The notes under the pieces are model-generated. The model saw only the letters and a program-made list of their open reading frames with translations, had not been told where the DNA came from and made no database searches. The position numbers and the translations under genes were made by a program. Shown here one piece after another: positions 53,898 through 63,629 of a stretch of 64,000 nt of DNA. This DNA comes from Candidatus Phosphitivorax anaerolimi (GTDB lineage: Bacteria > Desulfobacterota > Desulfomonilia > UBA1062). The stretch is from the NCBI GenBank assembly GCA_001896555.1, contig MPOS01000012.1:17195-81194 (forward strand), written 5' to 3'. Numbering within the stretch: the stretch's first letter is position 1; the number at the start of each line of letters is the position of its first letter.

Positions 53898-54722
53898 TTA
53901 GTGCGCCTGAAAGAATTCCACCAACTCACTTATATTTTCCAGATTCGTTACTTCTTTTGTCTGGCCTCTCTCACCACGGTAATGTCCCAGCCTCTTGGCC
54001 TGAACATGTTTGAATTCGAACTTCACCTGACCGTATCCCCGTGAGCCATGTCCGCCCAGAGCGTCATCGTGTAGCAGATTGACAGCAAGCTTCAGATTTT
54101 CGAGATCGGCAGTTATAGTCGCGACATCCTCGACATCGTATACCATGGAAAATCTGAATTTTGCCCCTCTCGGCACCCGCTCGAGGTTGCGCGGATTTGC
54201 GGCCGATGTTATGCGATCGATACTGTTCTCGAATTTCCACTCGGTATACAAGAGTCCTGATGCAAGGTTTTCCAGATCGGCCGCATTATCAAGACATAAA
54301 TCTCTCACCTTCAGTCGAGCAGGAAAGTTCCGGTTTTTCTCCCCAGGTCCAGTCGATCCAAACAACCGGCATACCGGGCAGTGCAATGCGCCGGGATAAG
54401 CGATATCTATTTCCTCAAAATTTTTTTTCTTACTTTTTCCCGCATCCCAGTCATTACATTCATGGCGGCTTGTGTTACTGCCACCGTCTCGGTTGGGATA
54501 AAGATCCGGATGGGCTTTTTCTAAAAGTGCCCTCAGTTTTCCTTTCAAAGAAGAACCAGGAATATAGGGTTCGTTTGACAAAGGATCTCTTACAACGGGT
54601 GAATCTAAGGCACCGATCTCCATATCATCTTTGGATGCTCCGATATGCAGACCGGTAATACACTCCAATATGCCTGATAATTCTATCTTGCCGATCAATT
54701 TGCGATTTTTCGTTGGGTCCAT
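53898..54722 (-). CDS. csm3: Csm3, target-RNA-cleaving backbone subunit
   Basis: A 274-residue backbone RAMP that is present in several copies per complex. The catalytic Asp lies in the loop GASKDDMEIGALDSPV near residue 32-33, and YIPGSSLKGKLR is the RNA-binding segment. Cysteines HCPVCRLFG plus HEC may bind zinc. The Csm3 row cuts target RNA every 6 nt. It begins 14 bases after the csm2 stop. Confidence 0.95.
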   Translation of the reverse strand: MDPTKNRKLIGKIELSGILECITGLHIGASKDDMEIGALDSPVVRDPLSNEPYIPGSSLKGKLRALLEKAHPDLYPNRDGGSNTSRHECNDWDAGKSKKKNFEEIDIAYPGALHCPVCRLFGSTGPGEKNRNFPARLKVRDLCLDNAADLENLASGLLYTEWKFENSIDRITSAANPRNLERVPRGAKFRFSMVYDVEDVATITADLENLKLAVNLLHDDALGGHGSRGYGQVKFEFKHVQAKRLGHYRGERGQTKEVTNLENISELVEFFQAH

Positions 54723-54736
54723 AAGTATTCACCTCC

Positions 54737-55180
54737 CTAATTGGATCCACCATAGTAGCGATGATACGCGATAATGCCTTCAATGAGCCGCAGGAGCTTT
54801 TCGAAATTCTCCCGAGACTCGGCCCCGGACTTGATGGCAGGATCAAGGACGTTCATGAGCGGTTTGATCTTATCTTCCCTGCCGGCGGCATAAGCAAGCT
54901 TGGGGCGCAGGAGGATGATTGAACCCTTGATTTGTTCAAAATCGCCCTTTTTCAAGCCGGCTTCAATCCGTCTCACGGCGTCAAGGAATCTGCGTATCTG
55001 GCTGACCTTTATACCCATTGAATCTTGTTTATTATTTTTTAGATATTTACCTTTTACCAGAAAGGATCCAACTTCGTCCGCTATCTTGACTATCCTGTCT
55101 ATGCTTACTCTCTCAAGATTTGCCAATTCATGACTATATTGGTCGCAACACTTGGCCAATGGTTTTAAATTTTCACTCAT
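54737..55180 (-). CDS. csm2: Csm2, small subunit
   Basis: A 147-residue alpha-helical protein with the Csm2 features QIRRFLDAVRRIEAGLKKGD and LLRPKLAYAAGRE. It lines the target RNA in the complex. It overlaps the cas10 stop by four bases (ATGA). Confidence 0.92.
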   Translation of the reverse strand: MSENLKPLAKCCDQYSHELANLERVSIDRIVKIADEVGSFLVKGKYLKNNKQDSMGIKVSQIRRFLDAVRRIEAGLKKGDFEQIKGSIILLRPKLAYAAGREDKIKPLMNVLDPAIKSGAESRENFEKLLRLIEGIIAYHRYYGGSN

Positions 55181-57633
55181 TGTTTATCCTTCTCCTTTCT
55201 CATCATCATCAAAATCAGCAGGACCACCATCTCAAGGTGATGCCAATCGACGTTGGTTGAAAAAACGTAGTCCTTCAGGCTGCTCCATGACTTTTCAAAG
55301 CCTTCGCTGGGCCTGAAACGCCCAAATAGATATGCCAGATGCGGAAGAAGCCAAACAGCCCCATTTTTCTCTCTGTGTTCCCTGAATAAAAGCAGCATCC
55401 TATACAACATGCTCCTGCTGAGGGAACCCTCCGGGAGACCAAGATGGTTTTGCCCAATCGTAAAAAGGTCGGCGAGGGATCGTATGCGTTCTTGGAAAAG
55501 GGCGACGAGGTTCCATTTGAACACATGCTCGCGACTAAAGATCGTTATAGACTGTTTCGTGCCGCTCTTGGCAGCCTTTTCCGCGGTGTGGGCCTGATGC
55601 GCCAGATGATAGATAGGATCATGTGAATCTCCCAGGATTATGCCGCCCGAAACAGTGATATAAGGGTTTGCCGTTAATCTTCTCAAGGCGGCATTGATAT
55701 CGAAAGAAGATTCCAATATGTCCAGCCAGTGACCGATTAGAAAGAGGTCGTCGCCTCCTGAATATACAATGGTCAGATAACGCTTTACATCCTTTCTGTC
55801 CCATAACAGAAAGGGCGTGGGATACCCCTCATCCATTCCAAGGATGCCGTTTATATGGTACTTGAAAAACAGGCTCATGTTCCGGGAAAGAGAGGCCATT
55901 CGGGAGAGCGTGCGCTCGTTTTCGGGCAATGATTGGGAGAAGATGGTTCCCAGATTGTCTACATCCATTTTTAGAACACCTATCCTGTTCATGCCGAACC
56001 CTTCCAACGCCATATCCTCAAGCTCTCTGCAATCCTCTGGAAAAAACACTCCCGCCATGAGGGGCCTGCTATGCGGATGCACATAGTTCGACAGGTCCCA
56101 ATCATTCAAATGAAATACCGCTGAAGCATTTTTGCCCACATCGTCTTTGTATGACTCGCCAATGTGATAAAAGCAGTCATTGATGCAGATGTCATTCTTA
56201 CCAGCTGGGCGATCGTTCATTCTATAGATCACCACACGGTTTTTCTTTCGTGCCGCCGCCTGAAGACTGCTTCCCAGGAGGTACTGCTCCCGGCAATATT
56301 GGCAAGAAAGGAGTTCGGATTTGTCATCCGATAGAGGGTTGAGCGGCTGGTCTTCTCTGCCGCAGATTTCGCAGTTTCTGGTAAGGCAGCTTTCTTCCGG
56401 CATGGCCGGTTCGTCCAGAAGGTCTTCCAAGTGGTGCTCCCATTTGCGCTGCTTCGAGCTTTCTATTTTCCTGCCGAGCTCTCTCCAAGGGCCGGATGCG
56501 TCAGAGAAGTTCTGCTTTAAGAACGGCACGAAATCGATGTGCATTTGAAGAGAAGCATTGAAGGACTTGAATAGATAATCGTTGATCCTGGAACGCACAA
56601 ACGCGACGGTTTTCTGAGCCGTTTCGCTATTGGGAGCCAGGAGGTAAAAATGACCTCCGCCGGTAAAGATGATGTTGCACCGAGTTTGATCGAACCCTTC
56701 GAGCAACATATCCACCGTATGTTCAATCAAAAGCTCCAGATAGAAAGATCGTCCTTTGAGAGATTTGAGAGCACCTTTCGAGGATATCGTATAAATGAAG
56801 TTCTGGACTCCGGATATGTCGCCGCCAATCAAAAGCAGGGGTGCGGAGTTTGTATCACCGCTTGTTTCCCAGTTGGTGATTTCATCTTTCAGCACGTTTT
56901 CATTGAATTTTGATTGATACCTTGCAGCATAATAGTCATAGAGACAAGATGCTGTCGCGGCGGTTATTTTCAGGTGATCGAAAAGGGATATGTCGGGATG
57001 TTTACGATAAGAGGCTGCATCATCCCCACCATAAACCTTCAGGGTGATGGCAGGGATAAAAGATGTATATTTTTCTAGGAGATGGGCAATGGCTTCAACG
57101 TTATAATGACATGACTTCCGCTTCAGGATATCGAATTCGCGTGAAAATCCAGCCCAGAGTCGGCGATACGCGTCTTTGTCGTTAGCCCCCTCTTCTCCAA
57201 GAGGCTCGATCCATTCCCCAAGAACACCCAATGGATAATAACTCATAGAGGGGAAAAATGAGCCATCTTTAACCCTTACAGGATCACGAATCCGGGAAAA
57301 AACATTGGCAAGTTGAATCTTGCGATGCCATTCTTTCCCCTTGTCATTTTGAGGATCATATTTTTTTCTTTCCGCTGCCGAGCAATTATCGGCCTCATAA
57401 ATGATGAGGCTGATATTGGATTCCCATGTTTCGGGCTCGTTGCCATGATGGTTGCGGGCTCCAGCAGAAATAATCCCTTCACCATAGTGATCTTTTAGCC
57501 ATTCATATCCTATTTGTACATGCGTGCTACCATTGTCCTCTTCAAGTGCAGCACGCTGTTTGAACTTGCCGATATCATGGAGTAAGGCGCCAAGAACCAT
57601 TTTGGTTTTCGATGGTATATCTTTCATCTTCAT
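55177..57633 (-). CDS. cas10: Cas10/Csm1 with HD nuclease and GGDD cyclase motifs
   Basis: An 818-residue multidomain protein. The HD nuclease motif is LLHDIGKF with H19 and D20, expected to cut DNA near transcription. Zinc cysteines CEIC and CQYC lie in the middle (about 420-450). The palm 2 domain carries the cyclase motif GGDD at about 626-629 in VYSGGDDLF, which makes cyclic oligoadenylates upon target binding. All motifs needed for activity are present. The start has GGGAGA upstream. The C-terminal helical domain ends MMMRKEKDKQ. Confidence 0.97.
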   Translation of the reverse strand: MKMKDIPSKTKMVLGALLHDIGKFKQRAALEEDNGSTHVQIGYEWLKDHYGEGIISAGARNHHGNEPETWESNISLIIYEADNCSAAERKKYDPQNDKGKEWHRKIQLANVFSRIRDPVRVKDGSFFPSMSYYPLGVLGEWIEPLGEEGANDKDAYRRLWAGFSREFDILKRKSCHYNVEAIAHLLEKYTSFIPAITLKVYGGDDAASYRKHPDISLFDHLKITAATASCLYDYYAARYQSKFNENVLKDEITNWETSGDTNSAPLLLIGGDISGVQNFIYTISSKGALKSLKGRSFYLELLIEHTVDMLLEGFDQTRCNIIFTGGGHFYLLAPNSETAQKTVAFVRSRINDYLFKSFNASLQMHIDFVPFLKQNFSDASGPWRELGRKIESSKQRKWEHHLEDLLDEPAMPEESCLTRNCEICGREDQPLNPLSDDKSELLSCQYCREQYLLGSSLQAAARKKNRVVIYRMNDRPAGKNDICINDCFYHIGESYKDDVGKNASAVFHLNDWDLSNYVHPHSRPLMAGVFFPEDCRELEDMALEGFGMNRIGVLKMDVDNLGTIFSQSLPENERTLSRMASLSRNMSLFFKYHINGILGMDEGYPTPFLLWDRKDVKRYLTIVYSGGDDLFLIGHWLDILESSFDINAALRRLTANPYITVSGGIILGDSHDPIYHLAHQAHTAEKAAKSGTKQSITIFSREHVFKWNLVALFQERIRSLADLFTIGQNHLGLPEGSLSRSMLYRMLLLFREHREKNGAVWLLPHLAYLFGRFRPSEGFEKSWSSLKDYVFSTNVDWHHLEMVVLLILMMMRKEKDKQ

Positions 57634-57706
57634 CGTATTCTCCCTGACTCAAACTGACTTCTAAACATAATCACCTCATCCATTAAATCTTCGCAACGTT
57701 GCCACC

Positions 57707-58828
57707 TCACAGGATAACCCGGATACGTTCACGCGGGATTCGGATGCCGTAGCGGGTGTCGGGTTTGTTGCCTTTCGATTCGATGACCAGCTCGTGAGAT
57801 GAGCTCTGACCGAAGGTGGCAATGATGTCTCGCCTCAGCTTGCTCTTGTATGAGTTGAAATTCTGGGCGTTCAGGTTCATGATGCCTGTGTTGCTCATTG
57901 CGGCAAGTTCCCTGGTGCCGGCGATCGTGCGATAGATATTCATGATCTGATCGGTGCGGTCGAGTATGACGGTGATCGGCAGATAGCACTTCGAGCAGGA
58001 CCGGCAGCCTGTGTCCAGGGTGCAGGAGCGTTTCTCCTTCGCAAAGAAAGCATACAAAGCGAGGTGGGATGGATGAACATCTATCTCGCGGCCCTTATAT
58101 CGCAGACAGCCTGCATGGAGGTCCACCTCCAGCAGGGCCGGCCTTTCTCTGATGAGCGAGAGCATGAGCGTCGCCGGGTCTTTGGGCTCGCGCAGCATGT
58201 CTTCAGACAGTCTTTCCCGGAGGGACACGAACGGTATGAGCACCAGTTGCACCTCGGCATACTTTGTCTCCCGGACGTACGGTCTGCCATCACTGTCGAG
58301 CAGCTCGATGGGCGTGGAAACGGGAGGCGGGTAGAAGAAATTTCGGTTGCTCTCGAACTCCGGGGTAACGAGCACATGGTAGATGCGGTCCTGTACGCGG
58401 CCGTAGAACTGTGCTGCGGCCATGAGACAGGCGCTCATAGTCTTGCGGCCGCCTGCTATGGAGAAGAAAACCGCCTGATCTGGGACGCTCGTAAAACGAT
58501 AGGTGAACTCTGCACAGGTTTTCATGAGCAGAGCATTGTCGTCTTCGTCGCGGATGTCGTCCAGTTCGATGCCTTTGGCATCTCTCACTACATGCACATG
58601 GTCAAAGGCAAATGCGATGGTGCCAGGTTCTACTCGATAGTCGCTGAGATATTTTTGGAACATGCCGTCGTGCGGCGAGAGCAGGGTGGCGTAGATCCGC
58701 TCCTTGCCGGCGCGGGTGGTGATGACATGGATCTCGTCGATATGTCTTCCTTCCTTATGCAGGGCGTACAGGGTCTCGGTGATCACCTGGGGGTTCAGTC
58801 CAACGACGGCGAGGAGGATGTTTTTCAT
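57707..58828 (-). CDS. NE0113-family CRISPR-associated CARF protein
   Basis: A 373-residue protein. The opening NILLAVVGLNPQVITETLYAL and the motif FFSIAGGRKTMSACL are characteristic of the NE0113 (TIGR02584) family with a CARF ligand-binding domain. From about residue 230 the sequence HAGCLRYKGREIDVHPSHLALYAFFAKEKR looks like a winged helix, and a cysteine cluster CTLDTGCRSCSKC follows. No HEPN motif is visible. It may bind or degrade cyclic oligoadenylates (as ring nucleases of this family are described) or act as a ligand-controlled DNA-binding protein. It lies between cas6 and cas10. Confidence 0.85.
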   Translation of the reverse strand: MKNILLAVVGLNPQVITETLYALHKEGRHIDEIHVITTRAGKERIYATLLSPHDGMFQKYLSDYRVEPGTIAFAFDHVHVVRDAKGIELDDIRDEDDNALLMKTCAEFTYRFTSVPDQAVFFSIAGGRKTMSACLMAAAQFYGRVQDRIYHVLVTPEFESNRNFFYPPPVSTPIELLDSDGRPYVRETKYAEVQLVLIPFVSLRERLSEDMLREPKDPATLMLSLIRERPALLEVDLHAGCLRYKGREIDVHPSHLALYAFFAKEKRSCTLDTGCRSCSKCYLPITVILDRTDQIMNIYRTIAGTRELAAMSNTGIMNLNAQNFNSYKSKLRRDIIATFGQSSSHELVIESKGNKPDTRYGIRIPRERIRVIL

Positions 58829-58862
58829 GGACAGGGCTCCTTCCTGACTATGAAGTGCTTTG

Positions 58863-59822
58863 TCATGACAGCTCCACTGTTATTTTCCCGAGCCCGAAGG
58901 TGGTCTGCTTCCCCAGGTGCACTTCCTGGCAAAAGCTCAAAATGGGAAGGTACTCGCTCGGTACATCCGCATACGTGACCTCTCCGACCATTCCCCCCAT
59001 GAACATGGCCTGCTCCTGTCGGTTGGAATAGCGCCTCCAGTCAAACCAGCGTATGGATGATTCCATTACCTGAACATCCATGGCGCGATGCACCAGTCCC
59101 TTGTAATCGAGCTGCGGTTCGCCCGAGCCATGATAAGTGAGGAGGGAAGACAACCTCCTCAATCCCGCCCGAATAAGGACATGGAAGGGCAAATCCGGTT
59201 CGAGCCTGCTCCTGTATTTCAGTCTCAGGGGCGTGTTGAGGGTGATCTTCACCGTACACATCCCTGCTTGGCCCTGGTATTCTCCAATGAGATCATCGGG
59301 GAGATTTGTCTGCAAGTCCTGGAAACTGCTCATCTGCCTTGTTGTGAATGAATACAGCTCACGTCCGCTGGAGCATACTGTCCTGAGGGTAAAACCTGCA
59401 GCCTTGCCCTTGGTCCTCCTGCCGATTCCTGTTCTGCCGATCTGCTCTATGGCATAGATGAAGTAGGGCAGATACTCATTCGCCTTGCCGAAGAGCAGCA
59501 GCGTAAACTCAAATGGTTCGCCTGCCTTATAGGCGGTTTTCGTTTCAAGGGGCGGCTCAATGACGTATGGATTGGGCGGGGCAGCTATCCTTTTTTTCTC
59601 CGGATATGGTCCGCTGCCATGATGGACGCCTTCGAATACGAACGCATACACACATGTCTGCCTCAGAAGACACTCTTCACATAACTGGCGCTTCAGTGCG
59701 CACACCACCTTTTTCAGGGCGTGGCCCAATACACCTCGGAAGGTGGAACCCTTGTATTCCGGGAGGGTTGCGTCATCTTTAAACACGCAGGAAAAATTAT
59801 ATCTGCCGAAAACCACTGTCAT
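58863..59822 (-). CDS. cas6: Cas6 crRNA-processing endoribonuclease
   Basis: A 319-residue RAMP endonuclease, first gene of the cas operon. The C-terminal glycine-rich loop HLGKQTTFGLGKITV is the hallmark of Cas6 and RAMP folds. A CEECLLRQTC cluster lies near residue 50. It cleaves the pre-crRNA inside each repeat, leaving the 8-nt 5' tag. ATG 59822 has AGAGGGGG upstream; the longer frame to 59852 is less likely. Confidence 0.9.
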   Translation of the reverse strand: MTVVFGRYNFSCVFKDDATLPEYKGSTFRGVLGHALKKVVCALKRQLCEECLLRQTCVYAFVFEGVHHGSGPYPEKKRIAAPPNPYVIEPPLETKTAYKAGEPFEFTLLLFGKANEYLPYFIYAIEQIGRTGIGRRTKGKAAGFTLRTVCSSGRELYSFTTRQMSSFQDLQTNLPDDLIGEYQGQAGMCTVKITLNTPLRLKYRSRLEPDLPFHVLIRAGLRRLSSLLTYHGSGEPQLDYKGLVHRAMDVQVMESSIRWFDWRRYSNRQEQAMFMGGMVGEVTYADVPSEYLPILSFCQEVHLGKQTTFGLGKITVELS

Positions 59823-60377
59823 AGCCCCCTCTAAACATGGCATAAACAACAATACAACTTCAGCAATGTTGCATTCTTGTGTTGCTTCTGATCAGCCTAC
59901 GGCCAGATCAATTTCATGGAACACGATTACTCGTAAATGCGCAGTTGGGATGTTCCTGGATCGGTTTATCAAGATGTTTTTCAATCCATCATCATCCCTG
60001 ACCGTCATGCACGTATTTGGGGTTCTAACGATCCTATTGCATGGATCCTTATCAACTTTTGGCATAAATCAAGTATAACTTATTGAGAAAATTTGGGCAA
60101 ATGGTAAATACTGAAGTTTACCGAAGAGCAGACTCTTTGCCTCCCCCTCGTGTCTATCTGCCGGCTGAAGATTTTGCCCGAATAACTGATCAGAACTATA
60201 AGCGCAAGGTGCCATAAATATTGAAGTATATATAGTGAGTATATCTGTCTCGGGATAATATTGATGTTATCACCTGGATACATTCGCCGACTCTGATTGT
60301 TTCTCAGCTCATCCTTTCTCCCTGGCCCGGTTTCATGGTATAGGCTGGCTTTAGATGGAAGAGGGGTGTTTGTTGAA
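59823..60377. other. Divergent intergenic region between cas6 and recC
   Basis: About 555 bases. It carries a candidate minus-strand promoter at 60072-60100; otherwise no gene is seen. Short frames on both strands lack ribosome binding sites and similarity. Confidence 0.45.
60072..60100 (-). promoter_or_regulatory. Candidate sigma70 promoter of the cas operon
   Basis: On the minus strand TTGCCC (60100-60095), a 17-base spacer and TATACT (60077-60072) form a -35/-10 pair with an almost perfect -10 box and correct spacing. It would give a leader of about 240 bases before cas6. It is a sequence match only. Confidence 0.5.
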
Positions 60378-63300
60378 ATGCAGGGGTTGATGCTCTATTC
60401 CGGCAACAGGCTCGAGCAGCTTGCACACAAGATCGCTGAAGTCATTGCGGAGCCTCTTTCTTCGCCCTTTTCACAGGAGATCATCGTGGTGCAGAGCAAG
60501 GGCATGGAGCACTGGCTCTCCATGCAGCTCGCGCAGGAGCACGGCATCTGCGCCAACTGCACCTTTCCCTTCCCTAATCGGATCATGGCCGATCTCTTTG
60601 CGCGCGTGTTGCCCGAAGAAGTTACGCGCGGGTCCGCCCTGTTCGAGACCGATGCCCTGGCGTGGAGGATCATGGATGTGCTGCCCGGGTTTGTCGGTAA
60701 ACCCGGCTTCGAGGCCCTGACGTCGTATCTCGCTGACGACCGCCGGGGAGTGAGGAGCTATCAGTTCAGCTTCCGGATGGCCGAGATGTTCGACAGCTAC
60801 ATGGTTTACCGGCCCGACATGCTGCTCGCCTGGGAGGAAGGCAGGCTGGTTTTGCCCGAGGCGCACGCAAAGGTCGAGTCCTGGCAGTCGGTCCTGTGGA
60901 GGGCCGTGTGCGAGCGCGGCGGGCATGCTCATTTGGCGCGGCTGAGAGAGCGGTTCATGGAGGCGCTCGACCCCTCGTGCATCCCGCGCTTGCCCGAGAG
61001 GCTCTGCCTCTTCGGGATCTCGCACCTGCCGCCGTTTCATCTGGGGGTGTTCCACGCCCTGTCCCGGCTCATCCCGGTGCATGTGTTCGCACTCAACCCC
61101 TGTAGACAATACTGGGGCGATATCCGGTCTGAAAGAGAGATCGCCGCGATATCCGAGAGGTCCGGGCACCCCGAGGACGAGCTGTACCTCGAAGAGGGCA
61201 ACAGCATTCTCGCGGCCCTGGGCCGGCTGGAAAGAGAGCTCTTCGACATGCTGCAAGAGCTCGACCCGCATGAGACCGAGCTGTTCGAAGATATCCCGGG
61301 CCATACCCTGCTCCAGAGCATCCAAGCCGACATCCTCGACCTGCGCAACCCCCGGCCCGATGAGCTTCGAAGGGTAGGGGCGGATGATTGCTCCCTCGAG
61401 ATTCACTCGTGCCACGGCCCCATGCGCGAGGTTGAAGTGCTCAGAGACAGGCTCCTGGCGCTCATGGACGAAGACCCTGACCTCAAGCCCGAAGAGATCG
61501 TGGTCATGGCTCCCGACATTCGGGTCTATGCTCCTTACATCCAGGCCGTGTTCGACGTGCCTCGGAACAGCCCCCTGTACATTCCCTTCACGCTCTCCGA
61601 CCGGTCCCGTGAGGCACGGGGCACTCTTGCGGATGTGATCGGAAGCATCCTAGGGCTTGGCGTCAGCCGGTTCGAGGCCACGAAGGTGGCCGCGCTGCTC
61701 GAGTCCGAGCCCGTGCGCAGGAAGTTCGGCCTGAGGGAAGAAGATCTGGAGCTGATCCTCACGTGGATTCAAGAGAGCGGCATCAGGTGGGGGTGCGATG
61801 AAAAGTGGAAGCGCGAGCAGGGCCTGCCCGAGGTGTATGAGAACACCTGGAGCTTTGGGCTGGACAGGCTGCTCCTCGGATATGCCATGCCCTCCGACGG
61901 CATGCGCGGGTTCGGCTCGATCCTGCCCTACGACGACATGGAGGGCGACAGCTCCCAGGTGCTGGGCGCGTTCCTTGACTTTCTCACCACCCTGTTCGCC
62001 CGTGTGAGGTCCTTCCAGGAGAAGAAGACGCCCGCGGCGTGGTCCGAGACGCTCATGGCGATGCTCGATGAGTTCTTCGAGCCCGACGAGATCCTCATGC
62101 CCGCGATGCAGTCCGTGCGGGCCGTGTTCCGGCGGCTGGCCGATATCCAGGACATCACGGGGTTCGACCGCGAAGTCGACTGCGAGGTGGTCAGGACCTT
62201 TGTAAGAGGCGCCCTCGAACGTGATGAAGAGGGCAGGGCCTATCTTCTGAACGGGGTCACCTTCTGCTCCATGCCGGCCATGAGGAGCATCCCCTTCAAG
62301 GTGGTGTGCCTGCTCGGCATGAACCATGACGACTTTCCCGGGAGGCATCGCGCCAAGGGGTTCAACCTCATCTGCCGCAGACCCCGCAGGGGAGACTGCA
62401 GCGTGCGCAACAAAGACCTCTCCCTGTTCCTCGAAGCGCTTCTCTCGGCGAGAAAGGCCCTGCACATCAGCTTCACGGGCCAGAGCATTGACGACAACTC
62501 GCCCATCCCCCCCGCTGTTCCCGTGAGCATCCTGCTCGATTATCTCGAGAGCGGCTGGGTCATGCACGACGGCACACCCGCAGCTCAGGGTGTGGTGAAG
62601 AAGCACTGCCTCCAGGCGTTCAACCCCCGCTACTTCACCGGTGAGGAGGGGCTCTACAGCTTTTCCGAAGAGAATGCTGAGGCGGCCAGGAGCCTGGCTG
62701 GCAGCGACGTACAGAGCAGGGTGTTCATACCCGGGCCCATCCCCGAGCCTGCTGACGAGTGGAGGAGCGTAGACTTGGGCACACTCTGCAGCTTCTTCCA
62801 CAACCCTTGCCGGTTTCTGCTCTCCCGAAGGCTCGCCATGGGCATATCCGAGACGTCGTTCTCCCTGGAAGACCGCGAGCCCATCGAGCCGGACCACAGG
62901 GAGCTCTATCATCTCAGACAAACCTATGCCGGCCACATCCTGGGCGGGGCGGACGACGAGCTCTCCTACCGGGTCATGAAGATGGACGGCCGCCTTCCCC
63001 ACGGGACACCGGGCGAGATCCTGTTTTCCCGGATACGGAGCGAGACTGCGGCCTTTGTCAGGCGGGTGAGAGAGCGGATCGCGAATACAGGCCCGCAGGC
63101 ACGGACCGTGGACGTACAGATCGGCCCGTTTACCCTGAGCGGCTCGCTCACGGTGTATCCCCCGGGCAGGGTCGTTCTGTACCGGCCTGCCAGGACAAAG
63201 GCCTTCGATCTCTTCACCGCCTGGATCCACCACCTCGTCCTGTGCTCGCTCAGCGGAGGCGCCGGCGCGCCGGGCTGCTACATCTCCCGCGACGGCATGG

Positions 63301-63629
63301 TCGAGTTCGCCCCGGTGGAAAACAGCTCCAACGTACTCGGGCTTCTGCTCGAACACTATTGGGAGGGCATGAGCCGGCCCCTGCCGTTCTTTCCCGAGAC
63401 CTCGTTTAAATACGCCTCTCCGGGCAGGCAGGAGGACGAATCGCGTGAGGAGAAGCTGAAAAGGGCCCGGGGCGTGTGGGAGGGCACGAAGCAGTACCCG
63501 GGCGAGGGGAGCGACCTCGCCTACCGGATCTGCTTCCAGGGGCGCGACGCCCTGGACAGCGAGTTTGAGGAGATCGCATCGCGCCTGTTCGAGCCGCTCA
63601 TCCGCCACAGGCTGAGGGGTGGATCATGA
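60378..63629 (+). CDS. recC: Exodeoxyribonuclease V gamma subunit RecC
   Basis: A 1083-residue protein of RecBCD. The N-terminus MLYSGNRLEQLAHKIAEVI, QSKGMEHWLSMQLA and GICANCTFPFPN are highly typical, as are QYWGDIRSE (in the form NPCRQYWGD) and MRSIPFKVVCLLGMNHDDFP. It recognises Chi and holds RecB and RecD. The ATG at 60378 (MQGLMLYSG) is used; an open frame upstream is not conserved. It overlaps recB by four bases (ATGA). Confidence 0.95.
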   Translation: MQGLMLYSGNRLEQLAHKIAEVIAEPLSSPFSQEIIVVQSKGMEHWLSMQLAQEHGICANCTFPFPNRIMADLFARVLPEEVTRGSALFETDALAWRIMDVLPGFVGKPGFEALTSYLADDRRGVRSYQFSFRMAEMFDSYMVYRPDMLLAWEEGRLVLPEAHAKVESWQSVLWRAVCERGGHAHLARLRERFMEALDPSCIPRLPERLCLFGISHLPPFHLGVFHALSRLIPVHVFALNPCRQYWGDIRSEREIAAISERSGHPEDELYLEEGNSILAALGRLERELFDMLQELDPHETELFEDIPGHTLLQSIQADILDLRNPRPDELRRVGADDCSLEIHSCHGPMREVEVLRDRLLALMDEDPDLKPEEIVVMAPDIRVYAPYIQAVFDVPRNSPLYIPFTLSDRSREARGTLADVIGSILGLGVSRFEATKVAALLESEPVRRKFGLREEDLELILTWIQESGIRWGCDEKWKREQGLPEVYENTWSFGLDRLLLGYAMPSDGMRGFGSILPYDDMEGDSSQVLGAFLDFLTTLFARVRSFQEKKTPAAWSETLMAMLDEFFEPDEILMPAMQSVRAVFRRLADIQDITGFDREVDCEVVRTFVRGALERDEEGRAYLLNGVTFCSMPAMRSIPFKVVCLLGMNHDDFPGRHRAKGFNLICRRPRRGDCSVRNKDLSLFLEALLSARKALHISFTGQSIDDNSPIPPAVPVSILLDYLESGWVMHDGTPAAQGVVKKHCLQAFNPRYFTGEEGLYSFSEENAEAARSLAGSDVQSRVFIPGPIPEPADEWRSVDLGTLCSFFHNPCRFLLSRRLAMGISETSFSLEDREPIEPDHRELYHLRQTYAGHILGGADDELSYRVMKMDGRLPHGTPGEILFSRIRSETAAFVRRVRERIANTGPQARTVDVQIGPFTLSGSLTVYPPGRVVLYRPARTKAFDLFTAWIHHLVLCSLSGGAGAPGCYISRDGMVEFAPVENSSNVLGLLLEHYWEGMSRPLPFFPETSFKYASPGRQEDESREEKLKRARGVWEGTKQYPGEGSDLAYRICFQGRDALDSEFEEIASRLFEPLIRHRLRGGS

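Noticed and set aside
54737..55180. Classifying the locus as type III-B or III-D
   Set aside because: A Csm2-type small subunit, csm3-csm4-csm5 gene order and Cas10 with an HD domain fit type III-A; no cmr or csx10 genes are present.
61650..63608. A 652-codon open frame opposite recC
   Set aside because: Antisense shadow of recC; no recognisable domain or ribosome binding site.
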